A stretch of DNA of 21,050 nucleotides. It comes from JALVDI01 sp039186435. Lineage in GTDB: Bacteria; Myxococcota_A; Polyangia; Polyangiales; Houyiibacteriaceae. Shown here piece by piece: positions 1 to 7,800 of this stretch. Below the pieces are notes generated by a model, which was not told where the DNA came from, did no database searches, and worked only from the letters and a program-made list of their open reading frames with translations. The position numbers and the translations under genes are program-made. Within the stretch, counting starts at the first letter, position 1. Every line of letters starts with the position of its first letter. Location of the stretch: contig JBCDAA010000132.1 in NCBI GenBank assembly GCA_039186435.1, positions 1-21,050 on the forward strand, in the 5' to 3' direction.

Positions 1-981
1 TCCGTCGTTGTCGTCGTCTTCGTCGAGATAGTCCGGCTCGCCGTCGCCGTCCGTGTCCTGCAACCTCTCTTCCTCGCCCGCTTCAAAGAGGTCGGAGAGC
101 GTGTCCCCGTCGCTATCGACGTCGACGTAGTCCGCCCTCCCATCAAGATCGGTATCGACAGGCGCCGTGGTGAGATCCTCATCCCCCGCTTCGACCGCGT
201 CCGCAATGGTGTCGTCGTCGCTGTCCTCGTCGCGAAGATCGGGAACGCCGTCGTCGTCGGTGTCGATCGGTGGCGTCTCGGGATCCGCGTCGCCCGCTTC
301 GATCGAATCTAGGATCGAGTCGCCGTCGCTGTCCTCGTCCAAGAAGTCCGGTGTTCCATCCTCGTCGGTGTCGAGCGGCGGCGTGGCGAGGTCGTCGTCA
401 CCCGCCTCGTCCGCGTCCAAGACGCCGTCGCCGTCCGAGTCCAGGTCGAGCGCGTTGATTTCGTCGTCCCCGTCGAGATCCCCCGTGCCCTCAAGCGCCG
501 AGGGAATTCCGTCGCCGTCTTCGTCGTCGTCGCCGGGATCCTCTGGATCGGTCTCACCGTCGTCGAGAATCCCGTCCGCATCGAGATCCTCCACGCCGTC
601 GAGCGCCCCGCCGCCGTCGGTATCCGGGTCGTCGGGATCGGTGACCGTCGTCGGATCACGATCGGCAACGAAACGCGCGAGATCAGTGTCGTCACCGACG
701 TCCTCTTCGGTGAGTCCGCGCTCGACTCCGTCGCTGATTCCGTCTCCGTCTCGGTCCGCATCCGCGGCGTTGACGTCTCCGTCTCCGTCGAGGTCGGTGT
801 CCCAATCCGTTTCGTCTCCGTCGGGAATGCCGTCGTCGTCGGTGTCCGCGTCCGCGGGGTCGGTGCCCACCTCGCGCTCACGGTCATCACAGGCGTCGTC
901 GCGGTCCAGATCCTCACAGGGCTGTGCGGACGCCGCCGTCGAAAGAAGAAGCGTAAAAACCAAACCAAGCCGAAAGACCAC
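1..981 (-). CDS. Secreted TSP3-repeat (Asp-rich) protein, 3' end outside window
   Basis: This is the N-terminal 327 codons of a secreted protein whose end lies beyond the left edge. The proposed GTG start at 979-981 opens a clean signal peptide: a short N-terminus with one Arg, a Leu/Val-rich core and an Ala-Ser-Ala cleavage site, then a Gln-Pro-Cys mature N-terminus. The rest is Asp/Gly-rich DxDxDGxxD loops separated by segments such as D-Y-V-D and D-F-L-D, the pattern of thrombospondin type 3 calcium-binding repeats. It is probably surface-exposed or extracellular and Ca2+-stabilised; no enzyme domain is visible. It lies 48 nt downstream of the pyrophosphatase-like gene and is probably cotranscribed with it. 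No good Shine-Dalgarno sequence is seen, and a TTG at 1024-1026 is an alternative start. Whether the missing C-terminus has a MYXO-CTERM or other anchor cannot be seen. The exact role is unknown. Confidence 0.85.
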   Translation of the reverse strand, partial: MVFRLGLVFTLLLSTAASAQPCEDLDRDDACDDREREVGTDPADADTDDDGIPDGDETDWDTDLDGDGDVNAADADRDGDGISDGVERGLTEEDVGDDTDLARFVADRDPTTVTDPDDPDTDGGGALDGVEDLDADGILDDGETDPEDPGDDDEDGDGIPSALEGTGDLDGDDEINALDLDSDGDGVLDADEAGDDDLATPPLDTDEDGTPDFLDEDSDGDSILDSIEAGDADPETPPIDTDDDGVPDLRDEDSDDDTIADAVEAGDEDLTTAPVDTDLDGRADYVDVDSDGDTLSDLFEAGEEERLQDTDGDGEPDYLDEDDDNDG

Positions 982-1029
982 ACCAAGAAGGTACCCGGGT
1001 TCGCTCGAAAGATCAGGCTTCGGCAACGC

Positions 1030-1437
1030 TCAACGCAGGATCAGTCCGTTGTAGCGAGTGTGACCCGGGCCCGGATCAAGGATGAGCTTCGCTCGGGCAT
1101 AGACGCGAAAGAACGCCTCCAGCTGCCATCGCGCGGCTCGGTTCAACGGCGCGGGCGCCAGCACGAGTTTCGGATCGGGGAGCGAGTGATCCACAAAGTC
1201 GACCACCGCTTGAAGCCGGCTTCGGAGGCGCGTTCCCACCGGAGCGCGCGGGCCGATCAGGAGCGCATCGAGCGGGTCCCCATCCGGCGCGAGGGTCCCG
1301 ACGACACTCCCGTAGTTGTAGAGCGTCGGGATGGGCGAAACGAAGTGGACGTCACCATTGGGTCGCCGCTTCACAAACGAAAAGCGGGGAACCTCCACCA
1401 ACACCTCGACCGTTTCGCCCAACGCAAACGGAAGCAC
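1030..1437 (-). CDS. Small divergent family I inorganic pyrophosphatase-like protein
   Basis: The protein is about 135 aa and resembles soluble family I inorganic pyrophosphatases, which hydrolyse PPi to phosphate in the cytoplasm. Seen directly: an E-V-P strand near residues 15-17, N-Y-G at 41-43, the signature D-G-D-P-L-D at 52-57 (three metal-binding Asp), and a D(83)-x4-D(88)-x-K(90) motif. These match the E. coli enzyme's Asp65/67/70 and Asp97/Asp102/Lys104 regions. It is shorter than the usual 170-180 aa. The Lys/Glu pair of the first active-site strand is only partly kept, and the C-terminal Tyr-Lys appears as Tyr-Ala. It could be a weak, altered or non-catalytic homologue. I prefer the GTG start at 1435-1437, 8 nt after the upstream stop; an ATG at 1498-1500 would add 21 residues overlapping the lipoprotein gene. 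No signal peptide is visible. Confidence 0.75.
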   Translation of the reverse strand: MLPFALGETVEVLVEVPRFSFVKRRPNGDVHFVSPIPTLYNYGSVVGTLAPDGDPLDALLIGPRAPVGTRLRSRLQAVVDFVDHSLPDPKLVLAPAPLNRAARWQLEAFFRVYARAKLILDPGPGHTRYNGLILR

Positions 1438-1445
1438 GCTGGGGC

Positions 1446-1841
1446 TTAGCGCAGATGCGGTTGGAGCGAAACAGACGCCTCGGCGACGTGAGGATCGCAA
1501 AGAACATCGCGCACGCCCCGCTTCGCGGCCTCCGGGGAATCGAAGACGAAGAGATGCCAGCCCTCGACGCTTCGAACGCTTGCACCCACCCGCGTTGCAA
1601 GAAGGGTCGGGTTCGCCCCAGGCCGCACGCGAACATGGACGTGGGACGTCGGCGCCCCTGGTGCAGACTGATAGTCAGACTCGAGGTAGAGGATCTCGCG
1701 ACGAACGTTGTCCGGTCGATCCGTCCGCGCGAGAACCTCCACCTCATCGCAGGCGAGCACGGATTCGGGAGACGATGAGGGCGTGGGCGTGGAGGACGCA
1801 CCGCAGCCCAGCACCAAGCCAAAAGCGACGAGAAAGCGCAT
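1446..1841 (-). CDS. Small predicted lipoprotein of unknown function
   Basis: This 131-aa protein has a short type II signal peptide. The hydrophobic segment is followed by V-L-G-C, so Cys13 should be lipidated. A Ser/Thr/Pro-rich linker covers residues about 15-28. The C-terminal half (about 66-131) has alternating strand-like segments and a stretch ending C-D-P-H-V-A-E-A-S-V, loosely like the I9/subtilisin-propeptide fold (two strands, a helix, then 'DPxVxxV'). That resemblance is weak and no protease accompanies it. Two further Cys (31 and 115) could form a disulfide. It is the first gene of a minus-strand operon with the pyrophosphatase-like and TSP3 genes and diverges from the LuxR-type regulator. 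The ATG at 1839-1841 is the only start compatible with the signal peptide. Function unknown. Confidence 0.72.
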   Translation of the reverse strand: MRFLVAFGLVLGCGASSTPTPSSSPESVLACDEVEVLARTDRPDNVRREILYLESDYQSAPGAPTSHVHVRVRPGANPTLLATRVGASVRSVEGWHLFVFDSPEAAKRGVRDVLCDPHVAEASVSLQPHLR

Positions 1842-1994
1842 ATGGGCGTGGGTTTCGGCAAAATTCGGATCCGTTCACGCCTAAGCGCTAAACTGCCGAA
1901 ATCACGTAGCTTACAGGTTTTCCCAGCGATTTCGGGGAAACTTTTAGGCACAACGGATTTGTGCCGAGTAAGCGTGCCCCGGTATACCAATACA
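1842..1994. promoter_or_regulatory. Divergent intergenic region with palindrome and repeated boxes
   Basis: This gap separates the lipoprotein operon (minus) from the LuxR-type regulator (plus). It holds a perfect inverted repeat, GGCACAA-5 nt-TTGTGCC, at 1947-1965, about 30 nt before the proposed regulator start. It also holds an inverted pair CGAAATC (1897-1903) and GATTTCG (1928-1934). A further GATTTCGGG occurs at 2018-2026, just inside the regulator gene, repeating 1928-1936. Palindromes of this size suit a dimeric HTH regulator, so autoregulation or control of the divergent operon is plausible. No convincing -35/-10 pair was identified. Confidence 0.45.
1947..1965. promoter_or_regulatory. 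Candidate operator: perfect 7-bp inverted repeat
   Basis: GGCACAA at 1947-1953 and TTGTGCC at 1959-1965 are exact reverse complements with a 5-nt spacer (CGGAT). The position upstream of an HTH regulator gene, in a divergent intergenic region, suggests a protein-binding site. A weak RNA hairpin in the 5' leader is the alternative. The spacing does not fit a sigma-54 promoter. Confidence 0.45.
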
Positions 1995-2735
1995 GTGGGG
2001 GACGAACAGACGGCACCGATTTCGGGAGTCCGCGCTGCCGAACAAATGGGCGAACAGGAGTGGCGCGATGCCCTCGCTGGCCTCGATCCCGAAACTCGCC
2101 GTCAGGTTGAGCCACTCCTTCAGGAGTATGGCCGCCTCTATCGCTGGCATCAGATCATCAAGATGCGCCGCCAAGCGATCACCTACGCGCTCGACCGACT
2201 TCCCCTCGCGCTTCTGATCCTCGACAACGGGGAAATCACGTGGACCAATCGCGCTGCAGAGCTGCTGATCCACCGGCACGCCCTGCGCGTAAAGCGCGGC
2301 CCGACGGTTCTCGACGCGCTCCTCGAGACGGAGCTCCTCGCCAAGGTGGAGGCGAAGTCGCGCGAAGCCTACCGCCTCGAGGTTCAGGGCGAGGAGTGGC
2401 AGGTGGTCTTTCACGGCCGGGACCGACGTGAGCTACCGGTGTTAGTCGCCATTTGCGACGGAGACGGACCGTCCCTGGCGCCGGACGCGGAAGAGTTTGA
2501 GGTCCTCTTTGGCCTGACCGCCAAGGAAGCCCGGGTCGCGACGCTCCTCCTTGCCGGACGAAGCGGTCGCGAGATCGCCGATGCCCTCGAGGTCGGGTTC
2601 GAAACCGCTCGCTCGCACGTGAAGCACGTCCTTCGAAAAATGGGCCGACCGCGCCAGGCGTCCGCGGTCCTCGTGCTCGCAACCTCGCCGGCGACCGTCG
2701 GGCCCGATACCCGAAAGCTTGCCGCCGGCGAGTAG
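1995..2735 (+). CDS. PAS-like sensor / LuxR-type HTH transcriptional regulator
   Basis: The predicted 246-aa cytoplasmic protein has a helical N-terminus, a PAS-like region at residues about 60-155 (L-P-L-A-L-L-I-L-D followed by I-T-W-T-N-R-A-A-E, typical of the start of PAS folds) and a C-terminal LuxR/GerE HTH at about 168-232. The HTH shows the usual order: L-T-x-x-E-A-R-V on the first helix, G-x-S-x-x-E-I-A on the second, and T-A-R-S-H-V-K-H-V-L-R-K-M recognition and dimerisation helices. It lacks a receiver domain, so it probably senses a ligand or redox state through the PAS region. I chose the GTG at 1995-1997; an ATG at 2046 is possible, and an ATG at 1842 would add low-quality basic sequence over the divergent promoter region. 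It converges on the OmpA-family gene with 4 nt between stop codons. Targets are not known; the adjacent palindrome is a candidate site. Confidence 0.85.
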   Translation: MGDEQTAPISGVRAAEQMGEQEWRDALAGLDPETRRQVEPLLQEYGRLYRWHQIIKMRRQAITYALDRLPLALLILDNGEITWTNRAAELLIHRHALRVKRGPTVLDALLETELLAKVEAKSREAYRLEVQGEEWQVVFHGRDRRELPVLVAICDGDGPSLAPDAEEFEVLFGLTAKEARVATLLLAGRSGREIADALEVGFETARSHVKHVLRKMGRPRQASAVLVLATSPATVGPDTRKLAAGE

Positions 2736-2739
2736 TTGA

Positions 2740-4587
2740 TCAGTGATCGATGGTGTCGGCGCCCGGACCTGAGTTCTGCTGCTGGATGCCTTCACCGCCG
2801 CTGACGATGTTGAACTCCACGCGCCGATTTTGCGCGTGCTCCTCACGGCTGCTCGCGTCGGCCACAATCGGCTGATCCGGACCAAACCCTTGCGCCACCA
2901 GCCGCTCTGCCGCGACTTCACCACGCCGGACGAGAAAGTCGACGACCGCCTGGGCGCGGCGCTGTGAAAGATCGAGGTTGTACTCCCGCCGACCGCGGGT
3001 ATCGGTGTGACCCTCAACGCGCACCTGCTGAATCTCCGGGTGGTTGTTCAACACCTGGGCAACGTTGAGCAGCAGCGAGAAGGATCGGCGCTGAATGCGG
3101 TCGCGGTTCGTCCGGAAGTACACCTTGTCGAGGATCTCGAGGCGCCCTTCCTGAATCACCACCTGCTGGCGCTCCTCGCATCCCTGGTTCTCCGGCGAGC
3201 CGGGCTCGTCCGGGCAGTTGTCGAGGCGATCCACCACGGTGTCCCCGTCGCGATCCGCATCGGGACAACCACGGTTTTCGACCGGGCCCGGCTCCATCGG
3301 ACAGCCGTCCGAGTCATCGAGGACCCCGTCGCCGTCGTTGTCGACGTCGGGACAGCCGTTTTCGTCTTCGAAGCCGTCCGCGTCCTCGGCCTGCTCCGGG
3401 CATTCGTCGGCGTTGTCGAGCAAGCCGTCACCGTCCGTGTCCGGAATCTCATCGGGACAACCGTCTTGGTCCTCCCACTCGTTAATGTTCTCCGGTTCGT
3501 TCGGGCACATGTCGCTCTGGTCGAGGATGCCGTCGCCGTCGTTGTCCGGGTCGGGACATCCGTTCGCGTCCTCGAACTCATCCCGATCCTCGGGCTCGTT
3601 CGGGCACTCGTCCTGGTCGTCGAGAATGCCGTCTCCGTCGCTATCTTCAGGCTCCGGCGCCTCTGCGGGTCGGAGGTACGCCACGGTGCCGATCACGCGG
3701 AGGTCGGGCGCACCAAATCCGCGAGTGACGCCCGCGCCAGCAGCCGCACCGAAAACAAGACCGGAAGGATGAAAGTACTTTCCACCGCCAATGACCTCGA
3801 AGGGGGTCGCTTCACGCGCGAAGAGATCGTTGAAGTAGGTGCTTCCGTAGCCCTGCACATGCAGGTCGAGATGGTGACGGTCGGGGTCCTCACCGTGCTT
3901 CCACACCGGAATCGCAAAACCGAGGCCGTAGGTAAGCTCGTCGGAGAACGTCAGGTTGCTCGTGGGATCCGTCGCGTCCTCGCGAATCGTTGCGCCCACA
4001 TTGAGAACGATGCGCGAGCCTGCCCCTGGCCGGAGTTCGAAGAGCGCCTCTGGCGAAAGGGAGAGGAACTCATCGCCGCGAAAGCGCTGATCGCCCGCGG
4101 TGGGAAACGTCCCGGTGAGCTGGAGACCGAGCGCAAACGCGTCGTCGGGATCTCCCCAGATCCGAACGCGTGCGCCGAGGTACGCATCACCCAAGCCCGC
4201 ACCGTCGGCACCGACCAGACCCAGTGCCGCAAGATCCGCATCGGAATCCCCGTCCATCACGGCCACCACCGGAAGCCCAGCAAAGATCACCAGTCGGTCG
4301 AAGATGCCGAGGCTGAGGCCCACGGTTGCGTTCAGCTGATGCTCCACGATCCGCGCAGCTTCGCTGTCTCGCATGCCGAGATCAGTTTCGTAGACCAGCG
4401 GGTCATTGGAGTAATCCAGGTGCACCTGCGCGCCAAAGCGCAGATGTCCAAGGTCAGTCGGCCGACTGATGTGAAAGTCGTCCTCGGGGGTCTCGGACGC
4501 CGAAAAGACGTTCAGCGTTCCCGAAGGCTGCGCGGACGCTCCGGCGCTGATCGCCGCAATCGCGATGACAACCACGCGCTTCAACAT
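2740..4587 (-). CDS. OmpA-family outer membrane protein with TSP3 repeats
   Basis: The protein is 615 aa. Residues 1-19 form a signal peptide ending Ala-Ser-Ala. Residues about 45-305 alternate short hydrophobic/aromatic strands with Gly/Asp turns, consistent with an outer-membrane beta-barrel. Residues about 313-470 are TSP3 repeats of the OmpA-linker type (D-x-D-G-D-G-I-L-D, then x-D-x-C-P-N-E-P-E, then G-C-P-D), with paired Cys and Ca2+-binding Asp. Residues about 478-594 are an OmpA C-terminal domain: G-H-T-D-T at 526-530, S-Q-R-R-A at 541-545 and N-R-R-V-E-F at 587-592. Asp528 and Arg543 match the residues that bind diaminopimelate in peptidoglycan. It should tie the outer membrane to the cell wall. 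A strong Shine-Dalgarno site precedes the ATG. It is monocistronic in this window, between a convergent regulator and the giant TSP3 gene. Confidence 0.93.
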   Translation of the reverse strand: MLKRVVVIAIAAISAGASAQPSGTLNVFSASETPEDDFHISRPTDLGHLRFGAQVHLDYSNDPLVYETDLGMRDSEAARIVEHQLNATVGLSLGIFDRLVIFAGLPVVAVMDGDSDADLAALGLVGADGAGLGDAYLGARVRIWGDPDDAFALGLQLTGTFPTAGDQRFRGDEFLSLSPEALFELRPGAGSRIVLNVGATIREDATDPTSNLTFSDELTYGLGFAIPVWKHGEDPDRHHLDLHVQGYGSTYFNDLFAREATPFEVIGGGKYFHPSGLVFGAAAGAGVTRGFGAPDLRVIGTVAYLRPAEAPEPEDSDGDGILDDQDECPNEPEDRDEFEDANGCPDPDNDGDGILDQSDMCPNEPENINEWEDQDGCPDEIPDTDGDGLLDNADECPEQAEDADGFEDENGCPDVDNDGDGVLDDSDGCPMEPGPVENRGCPDADRDGDTVVDRLDNCPDEPGSPENQGCEERQQVVIQEGRLEILDKVYFRTNRDRIQRRSFSLLLNVAQVLNNHPEIQQVRVEGHTDTRGRREYNLDLSQRRAQAVVDFLVRRGEVAAERLVAQGFGPDQPIVADASSREEHAQNRRVEFNIVSGGEGIQQQNSGPGADTIDH

Positions 4588-4594
4588 GCTCTTC

Positions 4595-4600
4595 CCTCCT
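4595..4600 (-). promoter_or_regulatory. Ribosome binding site (AGGAGG) for the OmpA-family gene
   Basis: A perfect AGGAGG on the minus strand ends 7 nt before the ATG at 4585-4587. It fixes the start of the OmpA-family gene and is the strongest Shine-Dalgarno sequence seen in the window. Confidence 0.85.
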
Positions 4601-4654
4601 GGTGGACCACAGCTACGCGGCCTATCGCAAGATCAGTACCGAACCCTGGATCGT

Positions 4655-4668
4655 TCGACTTTAGTCGA
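4655..4668. promoter_or_regulatory. Candidate operator: 14-bp palindrome upstream of the OmpA-family gene
   Basis: TCGACT (4655-4660), TT, AGTCGA (4663-4668) is a perfect inverted repeat about 70 nt upstream of the OmpA-family start codon. It may be a regulator site in the promoter region; no promoter boxes were assigned with confidence. Confidence 0.35.
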
Positions 4669-4703
4669 CATCCCGGCCACGGATCACGTTTTCGGTTTGA
4701 TTT

Positions 4704-4723
4704 GTGTGGGTACGTCCCCACAC
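4704..4723. other. Hairpin-forming inverted repeat
   Basis: GTGTGGG (4704-4710) and CCCACAC (4717-4723) pair perfectly around a 6-nt loop. It lies in the 239-nt gap between the giant TSP3 gene's stop and the OmpA-family gene's start. In the minus direction it is followed by AAATCAAACC, not a U-tract, so it is a poor intrinsic terminator. It could be a regulatory palindrome or stabilise a 3' end. Confidence 0.35.
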
Positions 4724-4796
4724 CCGTCGCTCGAAGTCCTCGCATTCGGTGCGAGAGTTTCTCGATTCTTTCGATTCGAAACATGGTGACTCAAAT

Positions 4797-4819
4797 GCGC
4801 GCCGCCTCTCGGGGCGCGC
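4797..4819 (-). terminator. Possible intrinsic terminator after the giant TSP3 gene
   Basis: GCGCGCC (4797-4803) and GGCGCGC (4813-4819) form a 7-bp all-GC stem with a 9-nt loop, starting 7 nt past the stop codon at 4827. On the minus strand the stem is followed by ATTTGAGT, a short imperfect U-run. Position and stem strength favour a terminator; the weak U-tract makes this tentative. Confidence 0.4.
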
Positions 4820-4826
4820 GCAGTCC

Positions 4827-7800
4827 CTAGCGCCTACGCCTGCGGAAACCCACTGCGGCGAGGAGAAGGAGCAACCAGGCCCCGTCGCGACCGTTCGAAG
4901 ACGCGCTGCACAAGGCGCCTCCAGAGAACCCCCCGGTCAGCGAGCCGCCCGGCGTGGCGTCGAGGTAGTTGGGATCTCCGTCGCCGTCGTCGTCGTCGCG
5001 CCCCTCGTCCATGTCGAGCATTCCGTCGCCGTCCGCGTCGGTGTCGAGCCAGTTCGGGTCTCCGTCGCCGTCAACGTCGCTATTGGGTGCTCCGCTCAGC
5101 GCGTTTCCATCCGCGACCTCCGTCGCCGTCAGAATCCCGTCGTTGTCGTCGTCCGGGTCGAGGTAGTTCACCATCCCGTCGCCGTCGGTATCGATGGGGT
5201 CTCCCTCACCGAGCTCGTCCGCCGTCGGAATCGTATCGCCATCGTCGTCGACATCGAGGAAGTCCACGGTGCCGTCGCCGTCGGTGTCGCGGGGATCATC
5301 CGCGCCGCCGTCGCCGAGCTCATCCGCGGTCGGGACTCCGTCGCCGTCGTCGTCCGGGTCAAGATAGTCCGGGGTTCCGTTGCCGTCGGTATCGCGCGGC
5401 GTTCCGCCGTCTCCCAGCTCATCACGGGTGGGCACTCCGTCGCCATCGTCGTCCGGATCCATGAAGTCGGGTGTTCCGTCACCATCGGTGTCCGGACAAT
5501 CGGTCGCCCCGGGGCACTCTACGGAGTCGGGCACGCCGTCCATGTCGGTGTCCATCGGCGACGAATCCGCATCGAGGTAGTCCGGCGTTCCGTCGCCGTC
5601 CGAATCCGGACACGCGGTCGCATCCGGACACTCCATCGAGTCCATGGCGTCGTCACCATCGGCGTCCACATCGAGCCACGCAGGCAACCCGTCCCCATCG
5701 GGGTCGTTGTCGCCGAGGTCGTTCGTGTCGTTCACTTCGGTGAGGGTCGGAATCCCATCGTTGTCGTCATCGGGGTCCAAGAAGTCGGGCGTCCCGTCGA
5801 CATCCGAGTCGCGCGGAGCCTCCGGCCCACCCGGCCCAAACTCATCGGCCGTCGGAATCGAATCCCCGTCGTCGTCCGGATCCAGGTGATCGGGCGTTCC
5901 GTCCTCGTCCGTGTCGCGATCCCCTTCTGGGCGCTCGTCGCGCGTCAGGAGTCCGTCGTTGTCGTCATCCGGATCCATGAAGTCGGGCATGCCGTCTTCG
6001 TCCGTGTCCGGGCAGCCGTCGGCCGGGTCTCCGCCACACTCCACCACATCAGGAATGGTGTCGCCGTCCGTGTCCACCGGGGACTCGTCAGGATCGAGAT
6101 AGGCCGGAACCGTGTCGCCGTCGGTGTCGATCCGTCCTTCGACGAGGTCGGGCGCGCCGTCCGCATCGCTGTCCGTATCGAGGTACGCCGGCGTTCCGTC
6201 ATCGTCCTCGCCGTGCATGGCGACGTCGGCGATCTCCGTCGCGGTGTCGATGCCATCGCCGTCGTCATCCGTGTCTCGCCAGTCCGGCGGATCGAATCCA
6301 TCGGTGTCCTGCAGCGGCGCCGCAGTGCCGCCGCTGTCGGGGTCAAAGGCGTTGTCGAGACCGTCGCTATCGTCGTCGGCGCCCGCGGGATCTCGGTCTG
6401 CCACCCCGTCCATGTTGGCGTCGTGACCTTCGATGAGATCCACGACCCCGTCGCCATCCGCGTCGTCGTCGAGGTAGTCGGGAGCGTCGTCCCCATCGAC
6501 GTTGGAGCAGATCATTCCACCGCACTCGATGCTGTCGAGGATCCCGTCGGCGTCGCTGTCGAGGTCGAGGTAGTCCGGCTGGCTGTCACCGTCGAAGTTC
6601 GGCTCCGCAGGGGCGGTTCCGCCGGAGTCGGTGTCGAAGGCGTCGTCGAGACCGTCCATGTCGCTGTCCATGGAAAGCGGCGTCACGTCCGCGACGCCGT
6701 CTGCGTCCGCGTCGTTCGCTTCGACGAGCGTGGGAATGCCGTCGCCGTCGTCGTCCGGGTCGCGGAAGTTGCGAATCATGTCGCCGTCGAAGTCGATCGC
6801 CGGTTCCTCGAGGGTCGGAATTCCATCGTTGTCGTCGTCGATGTCGCGCCAGTCGGGACGCCCGTCTTCGTCGGTGTCCTCGCACGCCTCGAAGCCGGAG
6901 CACTCCTCACTGGTCGGCACTCCGTCGCCGTCGTCGTCCGGATCCATGAAGTCCGGCATGCCGTCCCCGTCGGTATCCGGGCAGCCGTCCGCGGGATCCC
7001 CACCGCACTCCACCGTGTCGGGGATTCCGTCGCCGTCCGTGTCGACCGGCGCTTCGTCGGGATCGAGGTAGGCCGGAATGCCGTCGCCGTCTGTGTCGAC
7101 GGTTCCTTCGCTCCGGTCCGGAACGCCGTCGCCGTCGCTCTCTTCGTCGAGCCAGGCGTCGTCCGCATCACCGTCGGGGGTGCCGAACATGCCCTGGTCG
7201 GCAATCTCCCGCGCGGTGTCGATTCCGTCACCGTCGTCGTCCGCGTCTCGGAAGTTCGGAAGCAGATCGCCGTCCGTGTTGAGACAGGGCTGCGCCGGAC
7301 ATTCCTCCGCGTCCGCCAGGGAGTCTTCGTCGCTGTCGAGGTCGAGGTAGTCCGGCGTGGCGTCGCGGTCCGTGTCCTCGCAGCTCGCTCCGTCGCTGCA
7401 CTCAACGGCCGTGGGAATGCCGTCCCCATCATCCTCGTCGTCGAGGTAGTTCGGGCCTTCGGTTCCATCCGTGTCGCCGAGCGGGAACTCCGTCGCCGTC
7501 GGCACGCCGTCACCATCATCGTCGACGTCGAGATAGTCCGGAATCGGGTCGCCGTCGTTGTTGGCGGGCGCAGGCGCCGCGAGGAAATTGTCGTCGAGGC
7601 CGTCGCCGTTGAGGTCCGCACCGCCCGGCGTTAGATCCGGCGTGCCGTCGCCGTCCTGATCGTGGCCCTCCGTCGAATCCGGGACACCGTCGCCGTCGCT
7701 GTCGAGGTCGATGTACGCCGGACCGTCCCCGTCGGGATCTTGGAGCAACTCGATGGAGTCGAGGATTCCGTCACCGTCGCTGTCGAGGTCGAGGTAGTCC

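Noticed and set aside
167..1054. Ser/Pro-rich plus-strand open frame opposite the left TSP3 gene
   Set aside because: It mirrors the Asp-rich repeats and has no recognisable domain; the minus-strand reading has a signal peptide.
1842..1994. Upstream ATG at 1842 as the start of the LuxR-type regulator
   Set aside because: It directly abuts the divergent lipoprotein ATG and would translate the palindrome-bearing promoter region into basic, low-quality sequence; the GTG at 1995 is better.
2738..2748. GATCA-G-TGATC palindrome at the junction of the two convergent stop codons, as a bidirectional terminator
   Set aside because: The stem is only 5 bp, AT-containing, overlaps the end of the OmpA coding region and has no U-tract on either side.
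3007..4830. Roughly 600-codon open frame opposite the OmpA-family gene
   Set aside because: Same compositional shadow; the opposite strand encodes a clear OmpA domain with signal peptide and AGGAGG.
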